Of a stretch of 64,000 bases of DNA, positions 34,541-44,842 are shown piece by piece; position 1 is the first letter of the stretch, and every line of letters begins with the position of its first letter. The stretch covers positions 321,001 to 385,000 of the forward strand of contig CAJNDS010002199.1 in the NCBI GenBank assembly GCA_905221605.1, written 5' to 3'. Position numbers and translations under genes: made by a program. A model generated the notes under the pieces. That model ran no database searches. It was not told the DNA's origin and saw nothing but the letters and a program-made list of their open reading frames with translations. The DNA is from Symbiodinium natans (taxonomy: Eukaryota; Sar; Dinophyceae; Suessiales; Symbiodiniaceae).

Positions 34541-36642
34541 TTAAGGATATTCAAGAGGAAATCTCCTGATCTGATGCAGCGAATCAATGAAGAAATTGAA
34601 GTTCGCACGGAGGCAACCTCCGACATCAAGTACTCAGCACTGCAAAGGTGTGAAAAGTAAGCACGGCCACCCCGACACCCTACTGTGAGTCACTGCGTCC
34701 AGCACCCACGCACCAGCTGTTTAGCGAGCCGTACCTCTTGTGAGGCCGACACTCAGCGTTCCCGTCTAGTGACGTCTCACACAGGTAACGCTAAACAACT
34801 GGCAGAGGGCCGTAGGCAGAGCGCACCAAGGCGGCCTTGCACGTTCCAAGTAGGTTGCCCAAATTGGATGCAGGGAAGCTGGGTTTGCGAAGCCTTACCT
34901 GGGACGCCTTGCGCGGCTGCTGGGGCCAGCGCTGCGACAAGGCAAATTTCACACCTGGGCGAGAAGAAGTGGGGTTAAGGATATGCAGGAGGAAACCTCC
35001 TAAACTGATGCAATGAATCAAAAAGGTTCAAGAAAACGGAAAGATTAAATAGAGATAGAAACAAAAGTGCACGCAAACTAAAGTAGATCAAGATTGCCAG
35101 CTTGCTGACTGAAATAAAGAATTTATAAATGTAGTTTGCCTGAAGCGCAAGCTGCCCACAACTGAGAGTTCCATCAAGTGTGAGCATGCACGCTGGTGCC
35201 AACGAGATGATTAGCTGCAAACAATGCTATCTGGAGATCACTCCCTGCCTGATTGTACAGAGCATCGGTTGACGTCAGCCAAATGCAGCCTGCGTCACGA
35301 GCGGTGTGCTCCGCATGGGGTAGGAGGGTGGGATCCCCATTGTGCAACACAGACTCAGGCATGATTTCTTCCTCGTAGCCGCTGATGGTCTCAAAAAGCC
35401 ATCTGCTTTTGTTGCAAGGCTAGACAAGTGATATTGCAATCCCTTGCTGGAGAAGCTCCATTGCACTTGAATGTATAAAGAAGGTCTCAAGAAGATGAAA
35501 GATGCAAGCAAAATGGGAGGAAACCTCCAAGTGAAAGAAGGAAAGAGACACAATTATCAGCCTTTGTGCTAATGGAGTTCTGCCATACTAATGCATGGCT
35601 AGTCAGGCTGAGAGCCGCACCTCAAAAGGGCCGATTTATGTGTTGAAAAGTGTACAGGGAATCGGCGAGGTGCAGGAAGGGAGGAAGCCTCCGGAGGTAG
35701 CCCCCACTCATGCTGTGAGACCTGCCGAAATGGTGGTCCACTGTGCGATCGCTATGTTCATCTCCGCATCCTCGGCAAAGAACTCATCACGGACCTGCCC
35801 AACCTCTTGTTGGTACTGAGCGTCAAGATTCGGGGGCAGCATACCTGACGTATACCGGAGAATTTGCGTCTCCCGATAGAAGCTCTCAAGTTCGGTGAGG
35901 ATCACGATGTAGTACCACGTTCCTTGAGTGGTGGGAAGCCCGGTGAACCTCATCTGGCTTAAGTAACGGAGGCTGATGCTCCGCAACTTTTGGCGTCGGG
36001 CCGCCTTAACTTCACGCCATTCATCATATCCGGTCAGTGACTGTGCTGCCCAATGCAGTGTCCTCAACCTCTCTCCTTGGAGCACCTCATGTGCGTAGTT
36101 CATGAACTGGGCAAGGATTTTCACCTTGTGAGTGTGGAGGTACTCCGCAACCCTTGCGCTGGTAGTCTCGGAGGAAATACTCGGGTCCTCCGCAACTACC
36201 TGCTGGTGCACGAGAGCAACCAGGAGCGGAGTGAGCGCTTGCACCAAGCTAGTGCTCTCCATTGGAAACTCGAGTGTTGATGGCTGGATTCGAGATTAGA
36301 ATGGCTACTGCGATCGGAAGAGTGAGGCGGTTTCTTGTGGCGGGCAGGCATTGACCATTGCTAACAGGCATGCAAGAGCTATAGCTGAAAGCTGCACGGC
36401 TCAAGAACAAGGACTACAGAAGGAAGCGCCTGCCACTGCTTGTGGGCTGCGCGACGCTAGGCTCACCTGGGCAATGAGCAGGTGGAGGATGGGGAAACTC
36501 CTCTTAGAGCATGTAAATAGAGACAACTCGTGCAGGCTGTGACAAAGTCTTTGTTGCCTTAAGCAGAGGGCGTACTTGCTGTCTACTTTAAGATGAAGTG
36601 GAGGAATCCTCCGGAGGAAGCCTCCCGCTGCGAAAGTAGACC
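34541..36642. repeat. Cluster of GGAGG-N3-CCTCC hairpin palindromes
   Basis: Six perfect copies of GGAGGNNNCCTCC lie within 2.0 kb: 34608-34622 (six-bp arms, CAA loop), 34987-35001 (six-bp arms, AAA loop), 35516-35528, 35680-35692 (followed at once by GGAGG), and the back-to-back pair 36600-36612 and 36613-36625. A decayed copy lies at 34553-34567. The copies at 34541-34590 and 34975-35024 also share ~45 bases of flank (TTAAGGATAT before; CTGATGCA(G/A) and GAATCAA after). The back-to-back pair sits inside a larger inverted repeat, GTCTACTTT (36576) and AAAGTAGAC (36634). The surrounding DNA has AT-richer patches than its neighbours. Confidence 0.8.
35708..36262 (-). CDS. Hypothetical 184-residue protein, reverse strand
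   Basis: ATG-started, 184 codons. It reads MESTSLVQALTPLLVALVHQ, then ARVAEYLHTHKVKILAQFMN and YAHEVLQGERLRTLHWAAQS, LTGYDEWREVKAARRQKLRS, and GTWYYIVILTELESFYRETQ. Residue patterns are protein-like and mainly helical, with one more hydrophobic stretch around the YYIVI segment. No family recognised. It lies inside the hairpin cluster and ends before the phosphotransferase gene on the same strand, so both could be read in one direction. A first or last exon elsewhere is possible. Confidence 0.5.
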   Translation of the reverse strand: MESTSLVQALTPLLVALVHQQVVAEDPSISSETTSARVAEYLHTHKVKILAQFMNYAHEVLQGERLRTLHWAAQSLTGYDEWREVKAARRQKLRSISLRYLSQMRFTGLPTTQGTWYYIVILTELESFYRETQILRYTSGMLPPNLDAQYQQEVGQVRDEFFAEDAEMNIAIAQWTTISAGLTA

Positions 36643-36685
36643 ACGGCAGAACGAATTCGGTTCAGGTGAAACTGCTGAGAACTCT

Positions 36686-37540
36686 TTAGAAGGGCAGAGA
36701 CTTGCCTGTGTGCCGATCAATGACAGTGCTGATGTGGGACAGGTCAATGGGTCCACGCGTCAGCAGTACTCCATTCTTCGCCCGACGCACTCTGTGTCCA
36801 CTGTCGATCAAAGACGGCAGGTGAATCCAGATCTCCACGGAAGAGTCCTCCCTGAAGCCTGCAGTTTTGGTTGGTGACAAAGACATATGTATGTCACGTC
36901 TTTGCATTCTGCGCAGCTGAGAGGAGCGAATCTGCTGCCAGGCCCGCCAGCTCGTCCCGTGGACACCCCACTCCGGTGTTGTGGAGGAGGTCAGAACCTC
37001 ATGCAGTTGATCGTCGTCCAGTGGAATGTCATGGCCATGACCCTGTAAGGCTCTGATGTAGATTTCGCCGTCTTCCTCTGAGGTCATCTGCTCCATGCGG
37101 ACCTTCTGTGAGGTTTCCAGTACTCGCTGTACTTCATGAACCGTCACTTCAGCCCGCCAAAATTGCCTGGAATTAAGAAGGCTTTTCAAGCTGGCATAGC
37201 CAGCAGCGTCTAGCGAAATGCCATACTTCGCTGGGTCATGTCTGAGAGCCTGTGTGAGGAGCTTGCCTATCATCACTCGTCTCGTTTCGTGAGCGCCCCG
37301 TCCAGAAAGCCGATCAAGAGTACCATCCAGATCTGCTAAACTTGGTGTGTGCTGAGTTGTTGGCTGCCAGGCATGCTCTCTTCTGCTTCCCTCTGGCTGC
37401 TGTGGGACTTCCTGATGAAATGGAACCTGTGGATCTGTGCCTGCGGCAGCAGCGGCTGGTGACCAAACCCCCCAGGATTCATCACTATCATCTTCGGCCT
37501 GATGCAAGGAGGTCGGCAGAGCACTGTGATCAGAGTCCAT
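36686..37540 (-). CDS. tRNA 2'-phosphotransferase (Tpt1/KptA family)
   Basis: Removes the splice-junction 2'-phosphate from ligated tRNA by transferring it to NAD+. The 284-residue reading from the ATG at 37540 has a ~85-residue low-complexity N-terminus, then the family core: IGKLLTQALRHDPAKYGISL with the catalytic Arg-His pair at 100-101, and DAAGYASLKSLL. Next come IYIRALQGHGHDIPL (R163 and Q-G-H at 166-168), WGVHGTS (the LYHGT-type motif at 193-196), and RRDIHMSLSP (the R-x-HVHLS motif around 214-221). NGVLLTRGPI closes the C-terminal lobe. All four catalytic positions of the family (R, H, R, R) appear present. Upstream, the frame stays open through a poly-Leu run made by the TTG microsatellite, so the true N-terminus is uncertain. 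No intron is seen. Confidence 0.85.
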   Translation of the reverse strand: MDSDHSALPTSLHQAEDDSDESWGVWSPAAAAAGTDPQVPFHQEVPQQPEGSRREHAWQPTTQHTPSLADLDGTLDRLSGRGAHETRRVMIGKLLTQALRHDPAKYGISLDAAGYASLKSLLNSRQFWRAEVTVHEVQRVLETSQKVRMEQMTSEEDGEIYIRALQGHGHDIPLDDDQLHEVLTSSTTPEWGVHGTSWRAWQQIRSSQLRRMQRRDIHMSLSPTKTAGFREDSSVEIWIHLPSLIDSGHRVRRAKNGVLLTRGPIDLSHISTVIDRHTGKSLPF

Positions 37541-37640
37541 TGCCTTGTTTACTCTCCAAGGAGGAACTGCGAGCTGCCGGGTGGAGTTATCATCATCGTG
37601 AGAGGCTGACTCCTTGGCAGATTGAGAGGAGGATCTTGGT

Positions 37641-37641
37641 G

Positions 37642-37696
<55 letters not shown>

Positions 37697-37719
37697 CCAC
37701 AACCACAACCACAACAACC

Positions 37720-37785
<66 letters not shown>

Positions 37786-37834
37786 CCGGCACCGGCACCG
37801 GCACCGGCACCGGCAGCGGCAGCGGCAGCGGCAA
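37641..37834. repeat. CAA microsatellite followed by CACCGG/CAGCGG hexamers
   Basis: About 145 bases of CAA with a patch of CCACAA, then four CACCGG and several CAGCGG/CAACGG units. It lies immediately 5' of the phosphotransferase gene (reverse strand), where it would be poly-Leu followed outward by Pro-Leu/Pro-Val if translated. Confidence 0.97.
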
Positions 37835-37958
37835 CGGCAGCAAATGCAACTTCTAACACAGACAATGCATGCAGTGAAGCAGGGAAGGGCGCTTTGCACA
37901 CCAGCTTGCACTGTAGTCTGACCGGGTTTTGGGCTTCTTGAAAACTTTCTTGCACCGT

Positions 37959-38015
37959 TCCCCTCCCTTCCCCCTCCCCCTGCTCCCCGCCCCTCCCCCT
38001 CGCTGCCCCCTTCCT
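37959..38015. repeat. C-rich tract
   Basis: About 57 bases of CCCCTCC-type sequence, similar in composition to the tract at 18740. Confidence 0.85.
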
Positions 38016-38150
38016 CTGGACAATGCACGTCAACCGGCTCTCACACTCCACAGGGTTTTTGAGCTTCGATCGAACACCGTTTGATTCCGCCTCTTTCTCG
38101 GGATGGCAAGTGTTTCGTAAATGTTCCTGAGCTATGCTGTGCTATTGCAG

Positions 38151-38255
38151 GCCTAAGCTTGGCCTTCTGTTTGGGCAAGTCAATGGAGGTCATGTCAACA
38201 AGACGCCCTCCTCTTCGTGTCAAGAGAAGCTCCTCCAAAGTCCTAACGTCGCAGG
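38151..38255 (+). CDS. Candidate exon, basic, family unknown
   Basis: Follows GTGCTATTGCAG and ends at GCAGG|GTCATAC. It reads LSLAFCLGKSMEVMSTRRPP then LRVKRSSSKVLTSQG. Splice signals are good. The frame remains open to 38377 (LTDWYLPANTIFARWLWGWK), so the donor may not be used. Confidence 0.4.
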
Positions 38256-38453
38256 GTCATACCGAGGCCTCACTCCCGAGCAGACCCGGCTTGACTGACT
38301 GGTACCTGCCCGCCAACACCATCTTCGCGAGGTGGCTCTGGGGCTGGAAGCAAAGCTGCACTCGCAATGTCTCGTAGCCCTTCATCCCGTTGGTACTTCA
38401 TTGCCTCGAAAGATGTGCTCGCAAGACTTTATGCTCTGCATGCTCTGCACCAG

Positions 38454-38645
38454 GCTTCGTGATTCCCACGTGGACTGGCGAAATGGTGCCACCAAGGACG
38501 GCACGGCGCTTGAGTTTAAAGCGCGACCATCTTGCGATCTTGGGGCAGGTTGACTCCTTGCTCAACCAGTTCATCTTTATGTTGCAAGATGATCGCTCCC
38601 AGAAGGCCGTGCGCCTCCAGGCACTCCACCGGAGAGGGATTCGGA
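38454..38645 (+). CDS. Candidate exon, family unknown
   Basis: Starts after GCTCTGCACCAG. It reads FVIPTWTGEMVPPRTARRLS, LKRDHLAILGQVDSLLNQFI, then FMLQDDRSQKAVRLQALHRR. It looks coding. A donor at 38549 (CAG|GTTGAC) would shorten it. It runs into an 11-12 bp tandem repeat (38650-38700). Confidence 0.4.
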
Positions 38646-38993
38646 TACATGCGGACGCATGCGGACACATGCGGAGACGTGCGGACACATGCGGACATGT
38701 TCAAAGAATCGAATATTGGGTTCATTGCGTGGGTGCATTAGATTTTAGACTGCTTCGCTTTCAGGTAGCGGCCAAAGATGCAGTAGTGGTCAACGGCTTC
38801 GCAGCAGCCAGGCTCGCGCTACTGTGTTTGCAGTTGCTTGAAGTGGGATGTTTCCAAAGGTGCCAATGTTGCAGTGGCTTCAGTGCTGTCGTTCCCAGGT
38901 TTACATCTGAAGGCAACGAGCTTGTTACCATTGGTGGGCTGGAACCCATGAGGTGCTCATGCTGGCATCTGGTCACACGTTGCCGCTGAAGCT

Positions 38994-39179
38994 GTGCATC
39001 TTTGGAGGTGGTTCCAGCTACATGTGCTTGAAAACCCGGCTTTCAACTATGGCTTCAAGAGCCTTGGCAACAGCCTCGGTGTGTCACTTCCTTGCTCATG
39101 CGACAGCCGGACAATCCAAATTGGGCTGAATGAAGCTGGGACACACACAACACCATGGACTACAGAGAGAGGAGCATAA
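38994..39179 (+). CDS. Candidate coding fragment, family unknown
   Basis: Reads LHVLENPAFNYGFKSLGNSL then GVSLPCSCDSRTIQIGLNEA and stops at 39179. Protein-like, but boundaries and family are unknown. Confidence 0.3.
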   Translation: MHLWRWFQLHVLENPAFNYGFKSLGNSLGVSLPCSCDSRTIQIGLNEAGTHTTPWTTERGA

Positions 39180-39837
39180 CATAAGATCGAAAAGGGTGTG
39201 TTCAAGAGGAGCAGGAATAGCGCCTCATGGTGCTTTCCTGAGCATGTGCAAGACAACAGAATGGCATAAAGAACGCACTATCCCGGATTACACAAAGCAT
39301 TACATAGTGATTCCAAAAGACCGGCGTTCATGTAGATTTCGCCGCCCGGCATAGCTCTACGTTGTGGCTAGTGACCAATTTATGCGTCCCACGCAGTCTG
39401 AAACCCTACAGCAAAAGTGGTGTTGTCCCAAACGCGCGCGCACACATATCTGACAAAGCGATGCGGCTGGGACCCGACTTTATTTTGTCAGGCCCTCGCG
39501 CAAATCAGTTCTTGAAGCTGGCACGCATAGGTCTTGCATGGCCTGATCCTCAGGTCGTTCCTGATGCGGATACATGCACGTTCTGTGAGACTTGGTAGCT
39601 CGAGCAAATTGGGAAGGTTGGCCAGCAACATCGGTGATGTGTCTTCGATGAAGCAGTCGGTGAACGCGACTGCCACAGATGACTTGGTCATGCTTGACCA
39701 TGCGCAGAAACACTCTGCACGTGCTATGCATCATGCTTTCCGTGGGCCCTAGATTTGGACCTCTGGCAAGCTTTAGGTGACGTTCGTGGATGGTTCAGCC
39801 CATGCCCAAGCTTGGGGTAATCTGCGCATCGGTGGAG

Positions 39838-40740
39838 TTAAAGTGCCTCGAATCCAGCTGGAATTCTTCGAAAATCGCCAATAGCTTGCCATTTGTCAGA
39901 CTTCGACCTGGAGTTGGACCTGGCTGCTGCTGACGAGGAATTTGGCATCGCCTTGTCCTCTGACTTCCTTTGCCTGTTCTCTGCAAGTCTCCAAGTGACC
40001 GTTGCATACTCGCATGACTTTGCATCACTTTGCATGAGGGCGGCCGCCTGGGTGCCTACACTTAAACCAAGCTTCTCCTGGTAGCAGTAGTTGTTTTTTG
40101 CGCGAAGCTCGCCGAGCTCGTTAAGAAAACCTGGAAGGGGAGCTGCGAGCACCCAACATGATGTTAGGAAGCAAGGGTGAACAGCACCGTGCAACTCTGC
40201 ACTACTACGCACGCAAAAGACGACCACCGGCTTGGAGGCGTGAAGCCAAACATTTGTGGCTTTGATACATGTTCTGCTGCTACTGCAGCAGCCACTGTAC
40301 TTGCTTGCACTGCGCATTCGCAGGCATGTTGATCGTATTGGGGTCGCTGAAAGCATGCTCATCATAAGAGGCTTTCTCTGCAGACGAGGTGCAAGCTCTT
40401 CGATGCCGAGTGTGCGATGGATTTCTTCAAGGCGCACTTTGCTTTGTCATTGTGTTGCAAGTGCACTTCATTAGCGGACTTTGGCTGCTTGAAGTGCTCG
40501 TTGTGAATGGGACCACGGAGTGATCAGGAATCATATCCGCACGATTGCTGTAGACCAACTGGGGCTTGTACAATGATTCCATATGATTCCGGAACGTCGC
40601 CAATCGTTTTGTGGAAACCTCGGAAGCCACATGCCACATGCTGCCACAAGTTGCTTCAAGCTGCAGGCGCACTTGACTGAATCGAGCGACTTGTTCGAGC
40701 ACGCGGCAGAGGCGCTCACTGAAAGCATGGCCGAGAGCAT
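39838..40740 (-). CDS. Multi-exon helical protein, reverse strand, family unknown
   Basis: Three segments on the reverse strand look like exons of one gene. The first (about 40740-40520) reads HAFSERLCRVLEQVARFSQV, RLQLEATCGSMWHVASEVST, KRLATFRNHMESLYKPQ. The second (about 40441-40285) reads RLEEIHRTLGIEELAPRLQR then KPLMMSML. The third (40130-39838) follows an acceptor CTCCCCTTCCAG and reads FLNELGELRAKNNYCYQEKL, then WRLAENRQRKSEDKAMPNSS with a Ser/Arg-rich end, and stops at 39838. The helical, charged pattern of the first two suggests coiled coil. A donor leaving one base in exon 2 would match the two leading bases of exon 3. No family recognised. Confidence 0.45.
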
Positions 40741-41758
40741 ATGACCGTTTCCGCCCGGGATTGCGATGGACAATATGTGGTGGGGATTGGTGGGGTTAGG
40801 TGATCGTGATTTCAACATCACAAGTCAAGATAAATGGCAAGTCACCGAGCCCAGGTGGCACCGCACCAGCGAAACAGAAGACGCAAACAGGGCCGATCAA
40901 AGCATCTCGACAGCGGAATGGCAACACAACAATGCAGACCCACAGCCACAACGTAGCAACATCGGCAACCTAAGCTGCAAAAATGTGAACAATTGCCGCA
41001 ACTGTTCTGGTGTAGTTTTCCGGGCACAGACAGGGACCAAGCGCTATTTCTAAACGTGACATAAAGTGACGGTACTTCAAAAGGCGTGTGAAGGATATTT
41101 GTCGAGAGTCGCTGGATGTTGGGCAGGAGGACGCGGGATGGGCACAGTCGGCACAAGTCGGCACAGTGCCGTGAAGCTGCCATGAATCTTGACACTTGAT
41201 TTGCAGTGGGAACATTTGGATCGTGGATTTCCTGTATATCATCCGCTCCGCGGCCTAAGAGCCTAGATCGTGGCGAGGAATTGAATACGCCAGAACTCGG
41301 CAACAACAGCAGCAACGTGTCAGGCTCACTCACACTTAGTTTGCGGACGAATTCTGAAAGATCAATTCAAACCTCGGCGGCAATGCCCCGGAGCTCCGGG
41401 GGGCCTTGCAAGCGAGAATGGCCAGCTCGCTTGGGATCCCTTGCTTTGCGACCGCCTGCAAAGCACACGTGTGCCAATCATGCCAGTGCTGCTTGCACAT
41501 GAGGCAACGCATATTTTCGCACATTCACAGAAGTGTGCTGCAGGCAGCTATGCAGCTGCCGGGAACCTTGCAGTGCAACATTTGCCCATGACATGTGAGT
41601 AACATGTTGTGTTGCATGCAGCCGCAGTTGATGTAGTGTGCCCCTTTTGAGGTCGTCGAGAGATGTGGACATGCACCAGTCCAAGAACGCGAAACTGACA
41701 TGTGAAATGATGTGAAGCTGTGAGACATCAATCGGCGTTCTCGCATGATGCACGGCAG

Positions 41759-41836
41759 GTTGCCAAAGACTTGGCAGATGCTGATATGGTCGAATTTCTC
41801 AGAAAGGACGCTGCGCTTGCGGTCTCAAAACTGTAA
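41759..41836 (+). CDS. Short terminal exon, family unknown
   Basis: After CACGGCAG the frame reads VAKDLADADMVEFLRKDAAL then AVSKL and stops at TAA 41834-41836. The pattern resembles a C-terminal helix, such as the last helix of an ankyrin-type domain, but it is too short to decide. Confidence 0.4.
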   Translation, partial: VAKDLADADMVEFLRKDAALAVSKL

Positions 41837-42595
41837 GCCCCGAAAACCGCAAACTAAAGCTGTAGACCCGCCAAACCCCTCCCTGGAACCCAGCGCGCCT
41901 TAGACACCTAAGCCCTACAAAATCTTTAGAGACTTCGTCACGTTTGGTCAAGAGCCCATGGGAAGCCTCGCAACGTCCGATCAACCTACACGCGACCTCC
42001 GGTACAGCCCCAAACGGAAATCGCACGTAACTGTATCCTGTTCAAATCCTTTGAAAGGCAAGGGGGACAATGCAGACTTCGTCCAGCACATGAAGAAAGA
42101 CCCAGAAGAAGTTCTGTTTCAATGCAGGTGTCTCCATTGCAAGTTGTCCCAACTTCAGGACGCTGGCCTGCGCTCACTGTTGCGGATCCATGAAGAGAAC
42201 ATCCCTGGTACTGAGGCCTGGGCTTGCGTGGTGGAATTCGGAGTGAACTTTGAAACGGCCCGGTGCAATCAGCTCCCTTGCCCTCTAAGCTTAGTGGAGT
42301 CAGGTTCTCCTTTTCCCACTGTGAACTCCAACTTCACACATCTGCAGTAAGAAGTACAGCATCACAACCATCGCTGCTGATTGGCACGTGGCAGGCACAT
42401 CGGCGAGCCCTTTCCCATCTGGGCTTCAGGCTGCGGATAGTGCATTTCCGTGCATTTGCGGTAACTTTACTTCCAAACTGCTTGGCTAACTCAGGGAGCG
42501 TGCTGGTCAGCCAGTTGCCTTGTTGGCACGGCACCGAGTTCTGCTGTTGACAATGCGTCGATGATGTTGCCTTTTTCGGGAAATGCCACTCTAAG

Positions 42596-44209
42596 GCTTT
42601 GCCTCCGCGGCGCTGGTTTTTGAACCCCGCTGCAAGCCCCCTTGGGGCCTCCTATGGCTACTTTGAGTTTCAACAAGATGAAGGAGGCCAAGTCTTCGCT
42701 GTGATGAAGCTTAGCCGGCTTTATGTCAGCTCCACTGGGTCCGTCGGCTACGACGCCAAGACGGAGTTTGTTAGCTTCTGGAAGGAGCTCGTGTATAGTG
42801 CACGCGAAAGGCATGTGAGCCGTTTGCTGATTGATGTCTCCGGAAATGCCGGTGGTTACGTGGATCTGGCGTATTTACTCGTAAGGGCTCTCTATCCTAC
42901 TTTGGAGTTCGCTCAGTTGTGCAACTCGTATGATAGGCCTGTTGGGTCGCTTTATGAGGCTTGGCAGAAAGTCAATAACACCCCTCTGGCGTCCTTTCTG
43001 GACAACGACGTGGCCATCCAGAAGCGATTGAAGGAGATGACGCCAGCTGAGCAGACCTCGATGAAGACTGTTCTGCAAAAGATCACAAAGGCTTGTATGG
43101 AGATGGATGTCTTGGACATGGATGATGTGATGCAAATCCAGTCTGCCATCGATTCCTTGGACACGGGAGAATTGGACGAAGAGAGCTTGCAAGGGACGCT
43201 CGAGGTCCTCAGCTCGTCGGCCGAGAGTTTTGGGAATCCGTTTTCGTTGTACCTCTATGGTTACGCTGTCAACGGCACTCCTTTCGATCCCTTCAAGTCC
43301 TTGCGCTCGGTTCAGCGGGGTGGCAAGCCTGATGTCAAGCTGACCGAGTTCTTTCGCATTGAGGATTGTGTTATGGCATATACGCAGCAGTTTGTTGATG
43401 CATTCGAAGGGGTTCAACATCCGTTCACCAATGTGCTCTTCGTTTCTGATGGGCTTTGTGGATCATCGTGCGACACCTTCTCCCGCACTGCATATATGAT
43501 CTCAAAACAGAAGGAGCACCGGCACGAAGCCACCATGCAGATCAATTTCGTAACGTTTGGGGGATTGGGTGAGTCTTTGGATAATGCCCGCCGCACGCTG
43601 TCAGCGACGTCCTTTCCGGGTGGCAATTTAATGACGTCCGCCATGGCACAAGTCTACAATCCCATCTATTCCGCTGCTGCTTTAGGGTACCTTGCTGCCG
43701 AATGGGCGGGCTTGGGTACGATGAAGAGCCAGCTCGCCCACTTTCGCACCTTCGTGCCTCAATACCCATTTTATTGGAACAATTTGCCGCAATACCCTCA
43801 GAGTGAGATGTACCAAAATTCACTGGGTGACCAGGCCTTGCCCGCCGAGTTCTATTTCTTTCCAACCGATATTTACCTGCCGGAGTGGTATGCAAATGTA
43901 GTGGGTGAGCCACATGAGTGGAACGAGACTGAGCTGAGACGTCTCCATCTGGACGCAGCTAAAGCATTTCAAGCTGTGGCGGAAGTGAGGCCCGCAGCTT
44001 CAGCAACTCCTCGAGATCTGGTGGGAGAGCGGCTATCATTTCTGGCGGCGACGACACGAACGGATGTTTCCTGGCCGGTGTGGCTGGTTTGTGTTGGGGC
44101 CCTGGCATCAGGGGGCTTTCTCCTGGCGGTGCTGAGCTCGAGGAATTTGGCACGGGAACTGTCTGATGACCTGAATGAGCACATGGTCCCTGTTGAAGAT
44201 TCTGAGTAA
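42596..44209 (+). CDS. S41-family (CPAF/tail-specific-like) serine protease with C-terminal membrane anchor, partial at 5' end
   Basis: Open for about 537 codons to TAA. I start after CTCTAAG because the frame has no ATG near its left end and a TGA lies upstream at 42548; a 5' exon is missing. Residue numbers count from the TTG at 42599. FAVMKLSRLYV and the segment around 57-100 (FVSFWKELVYSARERHVSRL, LIDVSGNAGGYVDLAYLLVR) match the S41 strand-helix with the D-x-x-G-N-x-G-G motif. A helical insertion follows (about 118-205). FTNVLFVSDGLCGSSCDTFS at about 276-295 matches the nucleophile region, with S289/S290 as catalytic candidates. LPAEFYFFPTDIYLPEWY (about 414-431) is a late conserved segment of the eukaryotic CPAF-like branch. 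A hydrophobic helix at about 491-513 near the C-terminus implies a type I membrane protein with the protease domain outside or in the lumen. Confidence 0.75.
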   Translation, partial: ALPPRRWFLNPAASPLGASYGYFEFQQDEGGQVFAVMKLSRLYVSSTGSVGYDAKTEFVSFWKELVYSARERHVSRLLIDVSGNAGGYVDLAYLLVRALYPTLEFAQLCNSYDRPVGSLYEAWQKVNNTPLASFLDNDVAIQKRLKEMTPAEQTSMKTVLQKITKACMEMDVLDMDDVMQIQSAIDSLDTGELDEESLQGTLEVLSSSAESFGNPFSLYLYGYAVNGTPFDPFKSLRSVQRGGKPDVKLTEFFRIEDCVMAYTQQFVDAFEGVQHPFTNVLFVSDGLCGSSCDTFSRTAYMISKQKEHRHEATMQINFVTFGGLGESLDNARRTLSATSFPGGNLMTSAMAQVYNPIYSAAALGYLAAEWAGLGTMKSQLAHFRTFVPQYPFYWNNLPQYPQSEMYQNSLGDQALPAEFYFFPTDIYLPEWYANVVGEPHEWNETELRRLHLDAAKAFQAVAEVRPAASATPRDLVGERLSFLAATTRTDVSWPVWLVCVGALASGGFLLAVLSSRNLARELSDDLNEHMVPVEDSE

Positions 44210-44842
44210 GCTCGCAGTCTTCTTGTCGTTGCAGGAGGCAGTGCAAAGATCACTGCTTGAGGTGGATAGGAGGAGGGCGTCCTTGCTTTCCTTCCATGGC
44301 ACTGGAATTGTTCTAGTGTGACACCACTTCTGTGCATCCAAGCAACAATCCTAAGTCCCAAGACATGCATCCGATACATCACGTCCACGCCAACCACCCA
44401 TATACAGTATGACTCTAGCTTCCAACATCAATGCAGAAGTTGTTGGCATCTGCCACGTTGTGCTGGGTACAACCTTTTGCGAGACCAAACCAGAAGGCCA
44501 GAAAGCGTATGTCAGATAGAGGATGATAGAGGTGATTCTCACAGTGATTCTTTCCAATCTCGTCCTCGAAGTTCGCAGGCTCGTCCTAGACGAGGCTTTG
44601 CGGTCAGATCGATGTGGTGTGTAGGTCGGTTCTGTTTCACTCGGCTAGTCAATCATTAGGGCAGCCCCGTGGCTGGACCACAGAGGTTGTACATCGGTTG
44701 TACATCGAAAAGCCTGCTTGGAAGCTCACACTTCACGCGTTGAATCACGCTTCGTCTCAGGGTGAATTGGCGCATGGCGCAGCTCCTCTTGGACGATGTT
44801 GCGCTTCATGACATTTCATGACGTCATGATGGTGCGGTGCAG

